Assembly: GCF_030272615.1 (NCBI RefSeq)
Contig: NC_081409.1
Coordinates: 477,308,573-477,372,572 of the forward strand
From: Cryptomeria japonica
Taxonomy: Eukaryota; Streptophyta; Pinopsida; Cupressales; Cupressaceae
Length of the DNA stretch: 64,000 nt
Direction of reading: 5' to 3'
A program made the translations under genes and the position numbers. The notes beneath the pieces were generated by a model. That model was not told the origin of the DNA, did no database searches, and worked only from the letters and a program-made list of their open reading frames with translations. The number at the start of each line of letters is the position of its first letter. Position 1 is the stretch's first letter. This document shows positions 43,122 to 55,189 of this stretch, in pieces.

Positions 43122-46100
43122 TGTAGTACCCCTACCCTAATCTATTTCTAATCTTGGTTTAATCTTGATCAGATTATCTTAATATTATGTTATAGTCAGA
43201 TGTTGATTTAACGCATAGCTATTGATGTGGTTTTCACACTAGTTGTATGCAAGTTGTTAGTGTACCTATTTCGTGGTATCAATATTGAGCTAACATTTTC
43301 ATTAAATTTTATATATGTATGCATGTATGATCCTTGGTTGCAAGATATTTCAGGTACAATGCCGCTTGAGTGCGAGGTTCGTCTTCACCTGGATGTACAG
43401 GTTTGAGTGTACCTTTTTAATCCTTAGAGTTGGATTAGGTGGTCATAGGACCCTAGTTGACCTTGTCGTGCTCAAGTGAGCATTGCCAGTCGTCGTCGGT
43501 TATCCCTTTTTGTTTGGGTTTGCGAGTCGTCTGTTTGGTTGACCTTCTCAATTTGCGTGCTTGGTGTGCATGGTTATTTGATTAATTAGTCCTTAGTAAT
43601 TATCTTGATTAAATATGCATTGTGCATTGAAGACTAATGGATTAAATTAATCGGGTATTCGTTATGTGATTTCGTTGTTAATGAATTGCCTATTTTAAAT
43701 TGGGAGTTAATTTGATTAAATGTCTGATTTTGAATATTAGATGCATTTTGAATATGCTGTTGAAAAAGAAATGTTTGTATTTTATCGCAATAGAGTTAAT
43801 TGCATTCTGTTGGATTATTAAATTTGAAAGGTTAAATTGAATTGAATGAGAAATCGTTTTTGAATTAAAAAAGCAAGTCAATTGGTTGCTATAGTTAGAA
43901 AGTATTAAATTTGGAGAATTATTTGTAAATAAAATTTTTAATTCCAAAAATAGAAATCTTTGGGGTCAACTCTTCCATATAACCCAATTTGGGGAAAAAT
44001 TGGAGGATGGACAATTTGGAGAAGATTTTGGTTGGGAAGAAATTTTGGAGGTTTTAGGAAGGAATGATGCTGGATCTGGCAGGTGGACTCTCCTTCAGCC
44101 ATTCCAGGATTGCGTATTAAGGTAGGATTCTGAGTTGTTTTTCTTGTTGCCAAATCCAATCTTTGATTGCTTTCAGTTTTAATTTGGATTGTGGGGTTAT
44201 ATCCATGCTTTAGTTGTGTTCTTCATGAAGATGTTATGGCTATTTCATTGTGTTAAATGGATCCTTTTGGTTAAAATGGGTCTTGATGGAAATGGTATGG
44301 GTTTTGAAATAACCTCTGGTATGATCGAATTGAAATATGGAATTCGAACCCATTTATTGTTATTCTGGTTTTAACAAATAAAACGAACTGTGTGTAAAAA
44401 ATAAATTTATACATTTTTTTTTTGTGCTGGGCATTTTTGGTCGTGTTTAAACCTGTGCGTGGTGGTTTTGACCATGGGAACGGACTGTGCGTGTTTTAAT
44501 CAAAATGTTATTATATAAAAAAAACATAATTGTTTGCCCCCCCCGTGCGTTGTTTCTTTTGTTATGAAACCGAACTGGGCGGAGGTTTTGTTTTAGCGAG
44601 CTGTGTTTGGGGTTGGAGGCAAGGAGCGGAGCTCCACCTGCTCCTCCTCCCCTCTCCCCCGCACGTCCCCCTTGCCGCTCCCCCCGTTCCCTTGCCCTTC
44701 TCGCAGACCGTGGTGCCTGCGGCTCACGACGGTGGCCGCAGGGGCCGCGGTGGCCGCAGGGCGCCGCGGCACCTGCGGGCACCACCACAAGCGCCGCCGC
44801 CCCTCTTCCCTCGGCTAGGGTTAGGGCACGGCCACCTCGCCTTCCCTATTTTTTTTGAATGCGTTTTTTTCGTTTAAAGCAAGTTTTTAAAATAGTTTTT
44901 TTTATGTGTTTTTTTTTATCACTCAAAAAAATGCATATGATTTAATATTCATGTTAATGAAAGTTAATTTTAATGCTAAGTTTAAATTGCTCTTAGTTAT
45001 GATTAAGAGGCAATATCTTGCTAAATGTAAATTTGGATATTAATTAATTCTCTAATGGAATTTATAAGTTAGTGATTATCCAATTTCATTTCACGACTTT
45101 TGTACCCTTTCTAATTAAGTTCTACAATCGTGAATTTTTGCAATTGAAAAGTAAGCAAAATATTTATCGTAGAAATTGAAACGATATGCTTGGAAATGAT
45201 TATCTCCATTTAGATTCTCTTTCTATATTTTTATATTCTGTGATCCGTATTATGCATCTAGGATTGAAATTATGAATCTGTAGAGATTGAGTTCGAACCA
45301 GTATGTTAATGATGTTTGCTGGAGATTAAATATCTTATTTTAGTTGATTGATGGTTGTCTGAATTTTATTAATATAAATTGGTTTAAAAACTCATTATGG
45401 CTTATTTTACCTATTCGATGCTTTGAACCTTAGGAGTTAGAAAACCAAGAACAACTTAACCCTTGATGAGATAGATAACTATAATCTATTTTAGATCATG
45501 TAGAAAACTTGATCGATTTTAATGATTAAATCAATTTGAGGAAATATTGTCTTTTCTGATTATTGCCTTGCGAGTTTAATTTCTGTATTCGCCTTTAATT
45601 ATGAAATGGCATGTTTTGCTTTGTTTAATAGGGCCCTGTCGTATGGATTGACTTGGGGTACCTATTTCAGTCCTCGATTCTGAGTTGACTGTTGTATTGT
45701 GGTAGTGTCATTTTGATCTTATCCTCCTTGTGTGTGAGTCGAATGATGATTGGGGTTGACCGTTGTTGGTCGGGTCTCTAGTTAGAGTACCGTCAGTAGG
45801 TGACTACCCTTGAGTCGTGTTTGACCTGATGATTGTCTCTCCCTTCTTGAACTTCGTTCATCTTACCATGTGTATTCCTTGGTTTGAGTTCGTCCGAGTA
45901 TAGTCTAGTGTCGTATGGGAAAGTGGCTTTCGATTGGGGGCCGCGCCCAAAGTGGCTGCTGGGTAACCCGTCGAAAGTGAGTCTAATAAGTGATAACCTA
46001 AGTAGATTAGAATGTAATCTCTAAATAAGATAATGTGCCTCACACATGAGACGAGTGCTATCATAGATTCGACATGCTGTGAGACGGCCTGAAATGGCAA

Positions 46101-47305
46101 ACCATCATCCTTGTCTTCACGAGAGGATGTGTGGGTCCACACGAGGCTTGGATGGGCCGGAAGTTCGGATTAGGGTGCCAGGGTGACCCAGTGTATGGGG
46201 TCGGGACCTAGGAAGACTTGCCATGGTAACCATACCAGGTCGTGTGATGACACTTGTCCCTACGTTCGCTAGTGTGTTGTCGTTTTGTCCTGTTAAGAAT
46301 ACCTTTGTGAGTCGTCCTTTTGTCTCTGCCCTTGTGAGTGTCGGTTTCATGTTAGACCTTGGGTGGTGATGGCTCAGTTTTATGGATGTTCTTCTGGACC
46401 TTTGTATTAGCTTTGATTATGTTCAGCTAGATCCTTTTCTTTTCAGGGATCATTTATGTATTAATTGACCGGTGCGGTCGTTTGTATATTGTTTATGTAT
46501 CGCCTTGATTGCTGGATTGTATAGTGTAACCTCTTGTATTCTTAACCTTATTATTTATCAGAGGGGTCTTACAGTTGAGCAGACCCAGAGATGTAGCCCT
46601 TTAGGGGTGAACTCCGAGATCATTATGGTGCTATGTGATGTATTCTCTTATGTTTCCTTTATTCAGCTTTATCATGTATGATTAGCTTATGTTAGAATGG
46701 TTAAGTGGATAAATGGAATTAGCTCTTAATGCTTTTATGCAGTTCTTTCTTGAATGCCATGCTGATCGAATGCATAAGTGGTTTAGATGTGATTTATCGT
46801 AGATGCCCGTATGTAATCATCTTTTAAAATGCAATAAAATGGAGTGTGAAAGAATGTAACTTAGAGTAATGAATTATACTCAGTTGTTGTTAAGAAATTT
46901 AAATATGCTTGGAAAGATCTCATATGTTATGATGAAATTCTAGTGTATTAAAATGTTAGATGTATGGATTGAATTTTAATGAAAAGCTTGAATGAGGATT
47001 ATGAATGGATCTTAATGATGAATCTTCGCTTGTGATTTATATTTCCCTCTTTTGAAAGGAATTATTCTGATTATGAATATCTTACTTTTGGATTAACTAT
47101 GTGAGTTAAGTGAATTGTGAAATTTAAGTAATCTCGTTGGGAAACTCTTTAGGTGTTAGTGATGTCTTCCGCTATGTAATCTGAATCTTTGATATCTTGT
47201 TGCATCTTATGTGTTGTAACTTTAAAAAATAAAAAATAAAAAAATTTGCACTCTATTCTTGTGTTGTGGCTTAATCCCTTCGGGGTTTCCTGGCGGGGCA
47301 TTACA
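43122..47305 (+). repeat. 5' LTR of the LARD-like element
   Basis: Begins TGTAGTACCCCTACC, ends GGCGGGGCATTACA. It contains a GC-rich island (44530-44850) in otherwise AT-rich sequence. No convincing coding region. Confidence 0.93.
44530..44850 (+). other. GC- and CpG-rich island inside the LTR
   Basis: About 320 bp, strongly GC-rich with many CpG and GCC/CCG repeats (GGTGGCCGCAGGG repeated), between AT-rich flanks with long T-runs. Open frames on both strands here are by-products of GC content. A telo-box-like CTAGGGTTAGGG lies at 44815. The right LTR has the same island (52435-52730), 18 bp shorter in the GGCCGC repeat. It could be a captured host promoter/5' leader or the LTR's own promoter region. 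Confidence 0.6.
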
Positions 47306-47307
47306 TT

Positions 47308-47319
47308 TGGTATCAGAGC
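47308..47319 (+). promoter_or_regulatory. Primer-binding site of the LARD-like element
   Basis: TGGTATCAGAGC, complementary to the 3' end of initiator Met tRNA, two bases after the LTR. Confidence 0.9.
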
Positions 47320-50300
47320 GCATGTTGCAAACATTGGGATCTCTGGTGTCGCGTGTGCCCTCTATTGTGTGAGGTGTATCGACCTTATGTGTATGCTTGT
47401 CCTCCTGTTGCATGTGAGTGATTGAGCAGACCTTGTCGGGTGTGTAACGTGTGTGTTCACACCTTGTTGTCGCCTTCTTGATGTTGGTGTTTGAGTGCTT
47501 ATATGTGCATTGTGAGCTTATTGATGTCTTGGTCTACGATTTCTCTTATTCTGGAAGAGAGTCGTATGTACCTTCTCTTATTGAGTGTTGTACTCTTTAG
47601 ACTAATCCATTTGGATTGGTCCGTGCTTGACTTGAATTTGAAAGTGTGAATTGTGGTTGTTTAAAGATTATGTTATAGCTTAATGTTGTCCACTTGAAGG
47701 ATTAATATGGCAATTATTGAATGCTTATTTTGTAGAAAATTGAATGATCATCACCATTCCTCTCTCTCTTTCTGGAAATTAAAATGAGTAAGATATGTGT
47801 AATTATTTTTTATTCGAGTTTTCTTGTTTGTGAAAGAGAAAAGGGTGTGACTTCTTGAACCCTTGTGTGAGCCTTAGGTCGCTCATGTTTTTAGATTATT
47901 AAAAAGGCTATGGGTTTAAAAAAAAATTATTTTGGGTGAATGGGAGAAAACTGTATGTGTATGTTGTAGGAGTAGCATGATTAAATTCTACCTTAGTAAG
48001 GTGTATTTCTATGCGAATAGTTGAAATATGTGAAACTGCTTAGTTGTAGAAAAAGTATTCTAAAAGGAGCATGTTATTGTAGCTTCGAGAGAGTATTAAT
48101 GTGTTCCCTGAAAGATTGTTTTATGTGTTTTCCGAAAGATTGTCTTATGTGTTTTATTAAACCAGTTTGATTGAAGATATATTTTAGCAAACGCTCCATC
48201 GAACTCGCTGTTGGGTATATGTAATTACCTTAATGTGTTTAGAAAGTGCGAATGAAAAGCTGTTTGATGTGCATGCATTAATATGTTTTATTTGGGTTAA
48301 TAACTCTTTTCTTATCTTTGATCGTAATGTGATCTTCTCTAATAGGTTGCAAATTATGACATGTGTCTATATTGTATTTTTGTAAGTGAGTGTTCTTATG
48401 AGGTCTTGCATTATCGAAAGATTGCCTCTCTTGATCTCTGTTTTGTTTGGAAAACTAGAACCTCCTGTTGCAACCATAATTATTGGAAATGTTTTGTTAG
48501 GTTGATTTTCATCCTTCTAAACGGTAGCGAATTGAAAACCGTGTAATTGAAATGATAGGCTTATAGTGAGAAAATGTATAATGTAGCATGATCTTGTTTG
48601 ATCTTGCGTGTTTTGTAGGAAATAGTTTGGTTATCAAACTCTCTTTCCCTTCTCTTTGCCTAATCATAAGATTTTTAGAAATGGTATTGATGAGTGCATT
48701 GATTTAAATAGAATGTTTATAAAACATGTGAAATTGTATGTTTGCTTTTGGCTTCATAGTGATAGATGAAAGCCTTAAGCTTTAGAAATGAATTTGCTTA
48801 GCTAGTAATTTAATTATGAATGCTTAGTGAGATTCGAGAAAGATATAGGAATGATGTTATTTCCTTATGTAATTGTGAATTGTTAATAATTTCAGTACTT
48901 GAATCTAGAGTAAACTTGATTCAGTTATTTATATAGAAAGCATAATTGAAATCTTCCTTGAATAGATGTTAGCGTACTGAAAAGTATTCCCCGTAAATGT
49001 GACTAAACCAGTATTGGTGTATTTGTGTGTATTGTGAGAAACCAGTGCTTATTAGTTGTGCCCATGGATTGGTGAAGTAATCAACCATGGAGGATATGTT
49101 GCTTATGAGTATGGGAAACCATACTGTTTCTGTGATGTTGCTTATTTGTTTCCCTGCTGAGTACCAAACCTCAGGTTGTGGGTAACTCAGTATGTTAAGG
49201 GGTAGTATTCGAAGCGACCGTTCCTTGAATAGTATGGATTGGCGTACGAATAATGTCGGCGCGAAGCGACTTTAGCTTCTCTACTTCGAGGAATGATATA
49301 GTTGTACTACTAAACTGTATCAAGGTGTACTCAATACTTTCCCTTTGATGAACCTATTTATAGGTTTATGTGTGTCAGCCTATTCCTCTTCCTTAATTGA
49401 GCAGTTTGGATGGTGATTCTTGTGTATAGTGATGGTATGATTTGGAGGATCCTTTGCCTTGTCTTCATGAAAGGTAGGTTTATTCACATGTGCTGCCAGT
49501 TAGTATGTGTTGGTGGGCATGTGGGTGGACCATAGTCATGTATACCTCTGACTTACGGCGAGTATCCTTCTAGATACGTCGCTATATGGGATGTGGCTTG
49601 CACGTGCTTTTTCCGCGAGGTGCACTACCATGCGGGATACGTCCATTGTGTGTTTTCTCCACTTGGGGTATTGCCATGCCACGTGACGACGTGATGCGGG
49701 GTGATGTCGAGGTGCACACCGCCATGCCATGTGGATAGTGTGACTATGTCGCACCACATGATGAGCTACTGCAATAGCTAGTCAGTTGTTCCTTCCTTCC
49801 TCGTTGGTGGCTAGATGCTAGTCACACAGTGCTGTTATGTGCAGTTGTGATATTCTTTATATTTCTTTGGGGATCAGCAATTTATTTTACCTTGACTTTG
49901 AAGGTTTGGCCACGATCTTGTGATCTTTTGCACTTTGATTTGGTGTTGAAATTCTGGATTATTTTCTTACCTTATTGTTGGAATTGAGGATTTATTATCT
50001 TTATTCATCTGTACTTTGGTGGCTAAACTGGTTTATCATTATTGTTTTTGGATGCTGGTCTTGTGTCGAGATGTGAAATTCCTCTCCAAGGACGTATGAT
50101 ACGGAATTGGTAGAGTGTGTGCGAGGAAGTAGATGTAGGGAACCATGAGGATGGGGGTATGTGAGGCTGTGTTGCAGCTATGATCCACTACCTACCTTGT
50201 GTGGTGACTATCTCTTGGAGGCTAACCACCTTGTTCAACAAGGGATATTCACAAAGGTCTTGTATGGAAGGTAGCACCGCTAAGGTGTGCCTAGCACCAT

Positions 50301-51003
50301 CAAGCCCTTGAGTGAGATATTGGATATTTTGATCATATTGTGGTTATGAGATCAGGCATAGAGATGCTGATCGTGCATGTTATCTTTGACCGAGCATTAG
50401 ACATGCTCACATGTGGCCTTTTCTGTTATGCATTCCAGTTATGTGGATGGTTATTATTTGTATCATGGAGTAAATTGGGTTAGCTTGTCGCTATGTTATG
50501 GGACATAGTCATTGGAAAGGTTTTCTTATGCCTGGCAAGTGTAATCAATTGAGTTATTTTTGTTGCTCTTATTTATTGAAAGTTAATTTGGCTGTAGAAA
50601 TTGATATTCTGAGCTAGTTCTATTCAATAAAATCTTATGATAATGATGGATTGGTAAAGGAAATTGATCTTGATGGCATGTTTTCTGGTCATGTTTGATA
50701 GATGATTATGGTAATGGTTGTTTACCTCCTTGTAATGCTTTAATTTGGTGTAATAAAAGGAAGAAAATTCTTGTTTCTCTGCTATGATGGTGGATAATTC
50801 CTAGAATATTTTAAGGAATGTATGGTTTTAGATGTACCTTGCAAATGGATAATGGTGTTTGTAAAGGATTTTGCAATTATATTTCATTTATTTATGGAAA
50901 GATTTCTATGTGCAATTTGACCTTTGTTGAATGAGTTTCAGGGCTGATGCGTACGACACGTTCTCCATCTAGCCTTACGACTTCCAGGAGTAAGTCGGAA
51001 CCT
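47320..51003 (+). other. Internal region of the LARD-like element, non-coding
   Basis: 3.7 kb without gag, protease, RT, RNase H or integrase motifs in either strand. Longest open frames are below 75 codons. A CG-richer patch at about 49540-49760 has repeated ATGCGGGAT/CCATGC words. Presumably carries packaging signals. Confidence 0.7.
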
Positions 51004-51015
51004 AGGGGGGGAGAA
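51004..51015 (+). promoter_or_regulatory. Polypurine tract of the LARD-like element
   Basis: AGGGGGGGAGAA directly before the LTR start TGTAGTACC at 51016. Confidence 0.9.
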
Positions 51016-54000
51016 TGTAGTACCCCTACCCTAATCTATTTCTAATCTTGGTTTAATCTTGATCAGATTATCTTAATATTATGTTATAGTCAGATGTTGA
51101 TTTAACGCATAGCTATTGATGTGGTTTTCACACTAGTTGTATGCAAGTTGTTAGTGTACCTATTTCATGGTATCAATATTGAGCTAACGTTTTCATTAAA
51201 TTTTATATATGTATGCATGTATGATCCTTGGTTGCAGGATATTTCAGGTACAATGCCACTTGAATGCGAGGTTCGTCTTCACCTGGATGTACAGGTTTGA
51301 GTGTACCTTTTTAATCCTTAGAGTTGGATTAGGTGGTCGTAGGACCCTAGTTGACCTTGTCGTGCTCAAGTGAGCATCGCCAGTCGTCGTCGGTTATCCC
51401 TTTTTGTTTGGGTTTGCGAGTCGTCTGTTTGGTTGACCTTCTCGATTTGCGTGCTTGGTGTGCATGGTTATTTGATTAATTAGTCCTTAGTAATTATCTT
51501 GATTAAATATGCATTGTGCATTGAAGACTAATGGATTAAATTAATCGGGTATTCGTTATGTGATTTCGTTGTTAATGAATTGCCTATTTTAAATTGGGAG
51601 TTAATTTGATTAAATGTCTGATTTTGAATATTAGATGCATTTTGAATATGCTGTTGAAAAAGAAATGTTTGTATTTTATCGCAATAGAGTTAATTGCATT
51701 CTGTTGGACTATTAAATTTGAAAGGTTAAATTGAATTGAATGAGAAACCGTTTTTGAATTAAAAAAGCAAGTCAATTGGTCACTATAGTTAGAAAGTATT
51801 AAATTTGGAGAATTATTTGTAAATAAAATTTTTAATTCCAAAAATAGAAATCTTTGGGGTCAACTCTTCCATATAACCCAATTTGGGGAAAAATTGGAGG
51901 ATGGACAATTTGGAGAAGATTTTGGTTGGGAAGAAATTTTGGAGGTTTTGGGAAGGAATGATGCTGGATCTGGCAGGTGGACTCTCCTTCAGCCATTCCA
52001 GGATTGCGTATTAAGGTAGGATTCTGAGTTGTTTTTCTTGTTGCCAAATCCAATCTTTGATTGCTTTCAGTTTTAATTTGGATTGTGGGGTTATATCCAT
52101 GCTTTAGTTGTGTTCTTCATGAAGATGTTATGGCTGTTTCATTGTGTTAAATGGATCCTTTTGGTTAAAATGGGTCTTGATGGAAATGGTATGGGTTTTG
52201 AAATAACCTCTGGTATGATCGAATTGAAATATGGAATTCGAACCCATTTATTGTTATTCTGGTTTTAACAAATAAAACGAACTGTGTGTAAAAAATAAAT
52301 TTATACATTTTTTTTTTGTGCTGGGCATTTTTGGTCGTGTTTAAACCTGTGCATGGTGGTTTTGACCATGGGAACGGACTGTGCGTGTTTTAATCAAAAT
52401 GTTATTATATAAAAAAAACATAATTGTTTGCCCCCCCCTGTGCGTTGTTTCTTTTGTTATGAAACCGAACTGGGCGGAGGTTTTGTTTTAGAGAGCTGTG
52501 TTTGGGGTTGGAGGCGGGGAGCAGAGCTCCACCCGCTCCTCCTCCCCTCTCCCCCGCACGTCCCCCTTGCCGCTCCCCCCGTTCCCTTGCCCTTCTCGCA
52601 GACCGTGGTGCCTGTGGCTCACGGCGGTGGCCGCAGGGCGCCGCGGCACCTGCAGGCACCACCGCGAGCGCCGCCGCCCCTCTTCCCTCGGCTAGGGTTA
52701 GGGCACGGCCGCCTCACCTTCCCTGTTTTTTTTGAATGCATTTTTTTCGTTTAAAGCAAGTTTTTAAAATAGTTTTTTTTATGTGTTTTTTTTTATCACT
52801 CAAAAAAATGCATATGATTTAATATTCATGTTAATGAAAGTTAATTTTAATGCTAAGTTTAAATTGCTCTTAGTTATGATTAAGAGGCAATATCTTGCTA
52901 AATGTAAATTTGGATATTAATTAATTCTCTAATGGAATTTATAAGTTAGTGATTATCCAATTTCATTTCACGACTTTTGTACCCTTTCTAATTAAGTTCT
53001 ACAACCGTGAATTTTTGCAATTGAAAAGTAAGCGAAATATTTATCGTAGAAATTGAAATGATATGCTTGGAAATGATTATCTCCATTTAGATTCTCTTTC
53101 TATATTTTTATATTCTGTGATCCGTATTATGCATCTAGGATTGAAATTATGAATCTGTAGAGATTGAGTTCGAACCAGTATGTTAATGATGTTTGCTGGA
53201 GATTAAATATCTTATTTTAGTTGATTGATGGTTGTCTGAATTTTATTAATATAAATTGGTTTAAAAACTCATTATGGCTTATTTTGCCTGTTCGATGCTT
53301 TGAACCTTAGGAGTTAGAAAACCAAGAACAACTTAACCCTTGATGAGATAGATAACTGTAATCTGTTTTAGATCATGTAGAAAACTTGATCGATTTTAAT
53401 GATTAAATCAATTTGAGGAAATATTGTCTTTTCTGATTATTGCCTTGCGAGTTTAATTTCTGTATTCGCCTTTAATTATGAAATGGCATGTTTTGCTTTG
53501 TTTAATAGGACCCTGTCGTATGGATTGACTTGGGGTACCTGTTTCAATCCTCGATTCCGAGTTGACTGTTGTATTGTGGCAATGTCGTTTTGATCTTATC
53601 CTCCTTGTGTGTGAGTCGAATGATGATTGGGGTTGACCGTTGTTGGTCGGGTCTCTAGTTAGAGTACCGTCAGTAGGTGACTACCCTTGAGTCATGTTTG
53701 ACCTGATGATTGTCTCTCCCTTCTTGAACTCCGTTCGTCTTACCATGTGTATTCCTTGGTTTGAGTTCGTCCGAGTATAGTCTAGTGTCGTATGGGAAAG
53801 TGGCTTTCGATTGGGGGCCGCGCCCAAAGTGGCTGCTGGCTAACCCGTCGAAAGTGAGTCTAATAAGTGATAACCTAAGTAGATTAGAATGTAATCTCTA
53901 AATAAGATAATGTGCCTCACACATGAGACGAGTGCTATCATAGATTCGACATGCTGTGAGAAGGCCTGAAATGGCAAACCATCATCCTTGTCTTCACGAG

Positions 54001-55189
54001 AGGATGTGTGGGTCCACACGAGGCTTGGATGGGCCGGAAGTTCGGATTAGGGTGCCAGGGTGACCCAGTGTATGGGGCTGGGACCTAGGAAGACTTGCCA
54101 TGGTAACCATACTAGGTCGTGTGATGACACTTGTCCCTACGTTCGCTAGTGTGTTGTCATTTTTTTCTTGTTAAGAGTACCTTTGTGAGTCATCCCTTTG
54201 TCTCTACCCTTGTGAGTGTCGGTTTCATGTTAGACCTTGGGTGGTGATGGCTCAGTTTTATGGATGCTCTTCTGGACCTCTGTATTACCTTTGATTATGT
54301 TCAGCTGGATCCTGTTCTTTTCAGGGATCGTTTATGTATTAATTGACCGGTGCGGTCGTTTGTATATTGTTTATGTATCGCCTTGATGGCTGGATTGTAT
54401 AGTGGTACCTCTTGTATTCTTAACCTTATTATTTATCAGAGGGGTCTTGCAGTTGAGCAGACCCGAAGATGTAGCCCTTTAGGGGTGAACTCCGAGATCA
54501 TTATGGTGTTATGTGATGTATTCTCTTATGTTTCCTTTATTCAGCTTTATCATGTATGATTAGCTTATGTTAGAATGGTTAAGTGGATAAATGGAATTAG
54601 CTCTTAATGCTTTTATGCAGTTCTTTCTTGAATTCCATGCTGATCGAATGCATAAGTGGTTTAGATGTGATTTATCGTAGATGCCCGTATGTAATCATCT
54701 TTTAAAATGCAATAAAATGGAGTGTGAAAGAATGTAACTTAGAGTAATGAATTATACTCAGTTGTTGTTAAGAAATTTAAATATGCTTGGAAAGATCTCA
54801 TATGTTATGATGAAATTCTAGTGTATTAAAATGTTAGATGTATGGATTGAATTTTAATGAAAAGCTTGAATGAGGATTATGAATGGATCTTAATGATGAA
54901 TCTTCGCTTGTGATTTATATTTCCCTCTTTTGAAAGGAATTATTCTGATTATGAATATCTTACTTTTGGATTAACTATGTGAGTTAAGTGAATTGTGAAA
55001 TTTAAGTAATCTCGTTGGGAAACTCTTTAGGTGTTAGTGATGTCTTCGGCTATGTAATCTGAATCTTTGATATCTTGTTGCATCTTATGTGTTGTAACTT
55101 TAAAAAAAAAATAAAAAAAAATAAAAAATTTGCACTCTATTCTTGTGTTGTGGCTTAATCCCTTCGGGGTTTCCTGGCGAGGCATTACA
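51016..55189 (+). repeat. 3' LTR of the LARD-like element
   Basis: Matches 43122-47305 throughout; ends GGCGAGGCATTACA, then TSD AATTC. Includes the GC island at 52435-52730. Confidence 0.93.

Larger units (their letters stand above)
43122..55189 (+). mobile_element. Large non-coding LTR retrotransposon derivative (LARD-like), probably Ty3/gypsy
   Basis: A 12.07 kb element with LTRs of 4184 and 4174 bp, TSD AATTC, a primer-binding site TGGTATCAGAGC two bases after the 5' LTR, and a polypurine tract next to the 3' LTR. The 3.7 kb internal region has no gag or pol motif in any frame, so it must use proteins from another element. The junction of internal 3' end, polypurine tract and LTR start closely resembles that of the gypsy remnant at 42490-42525, which suggests the helper family. 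The LTRs are very similar to each other, so this is one of the younger insertions. Confidence 0.88.

Noticed and set aside
44447-44877. Several overlapping GC-rich open frames on both strands
   Set aside because: Frames are open on both strands at once because GC-rich DNA has few stops; translations are Pro/Arg/Ala-rich low complexity, differ between the LTR copies by an 18 bp indel, and show no motif.
47308-47319. TGGTATCAGAGC as part of a tRNA gene
   Set aside because: It is directly after an LTR end and lacks any cloverleaf around it; it is a primer-binding site. The same holds for the sites at 28194, 34369 and 63765.
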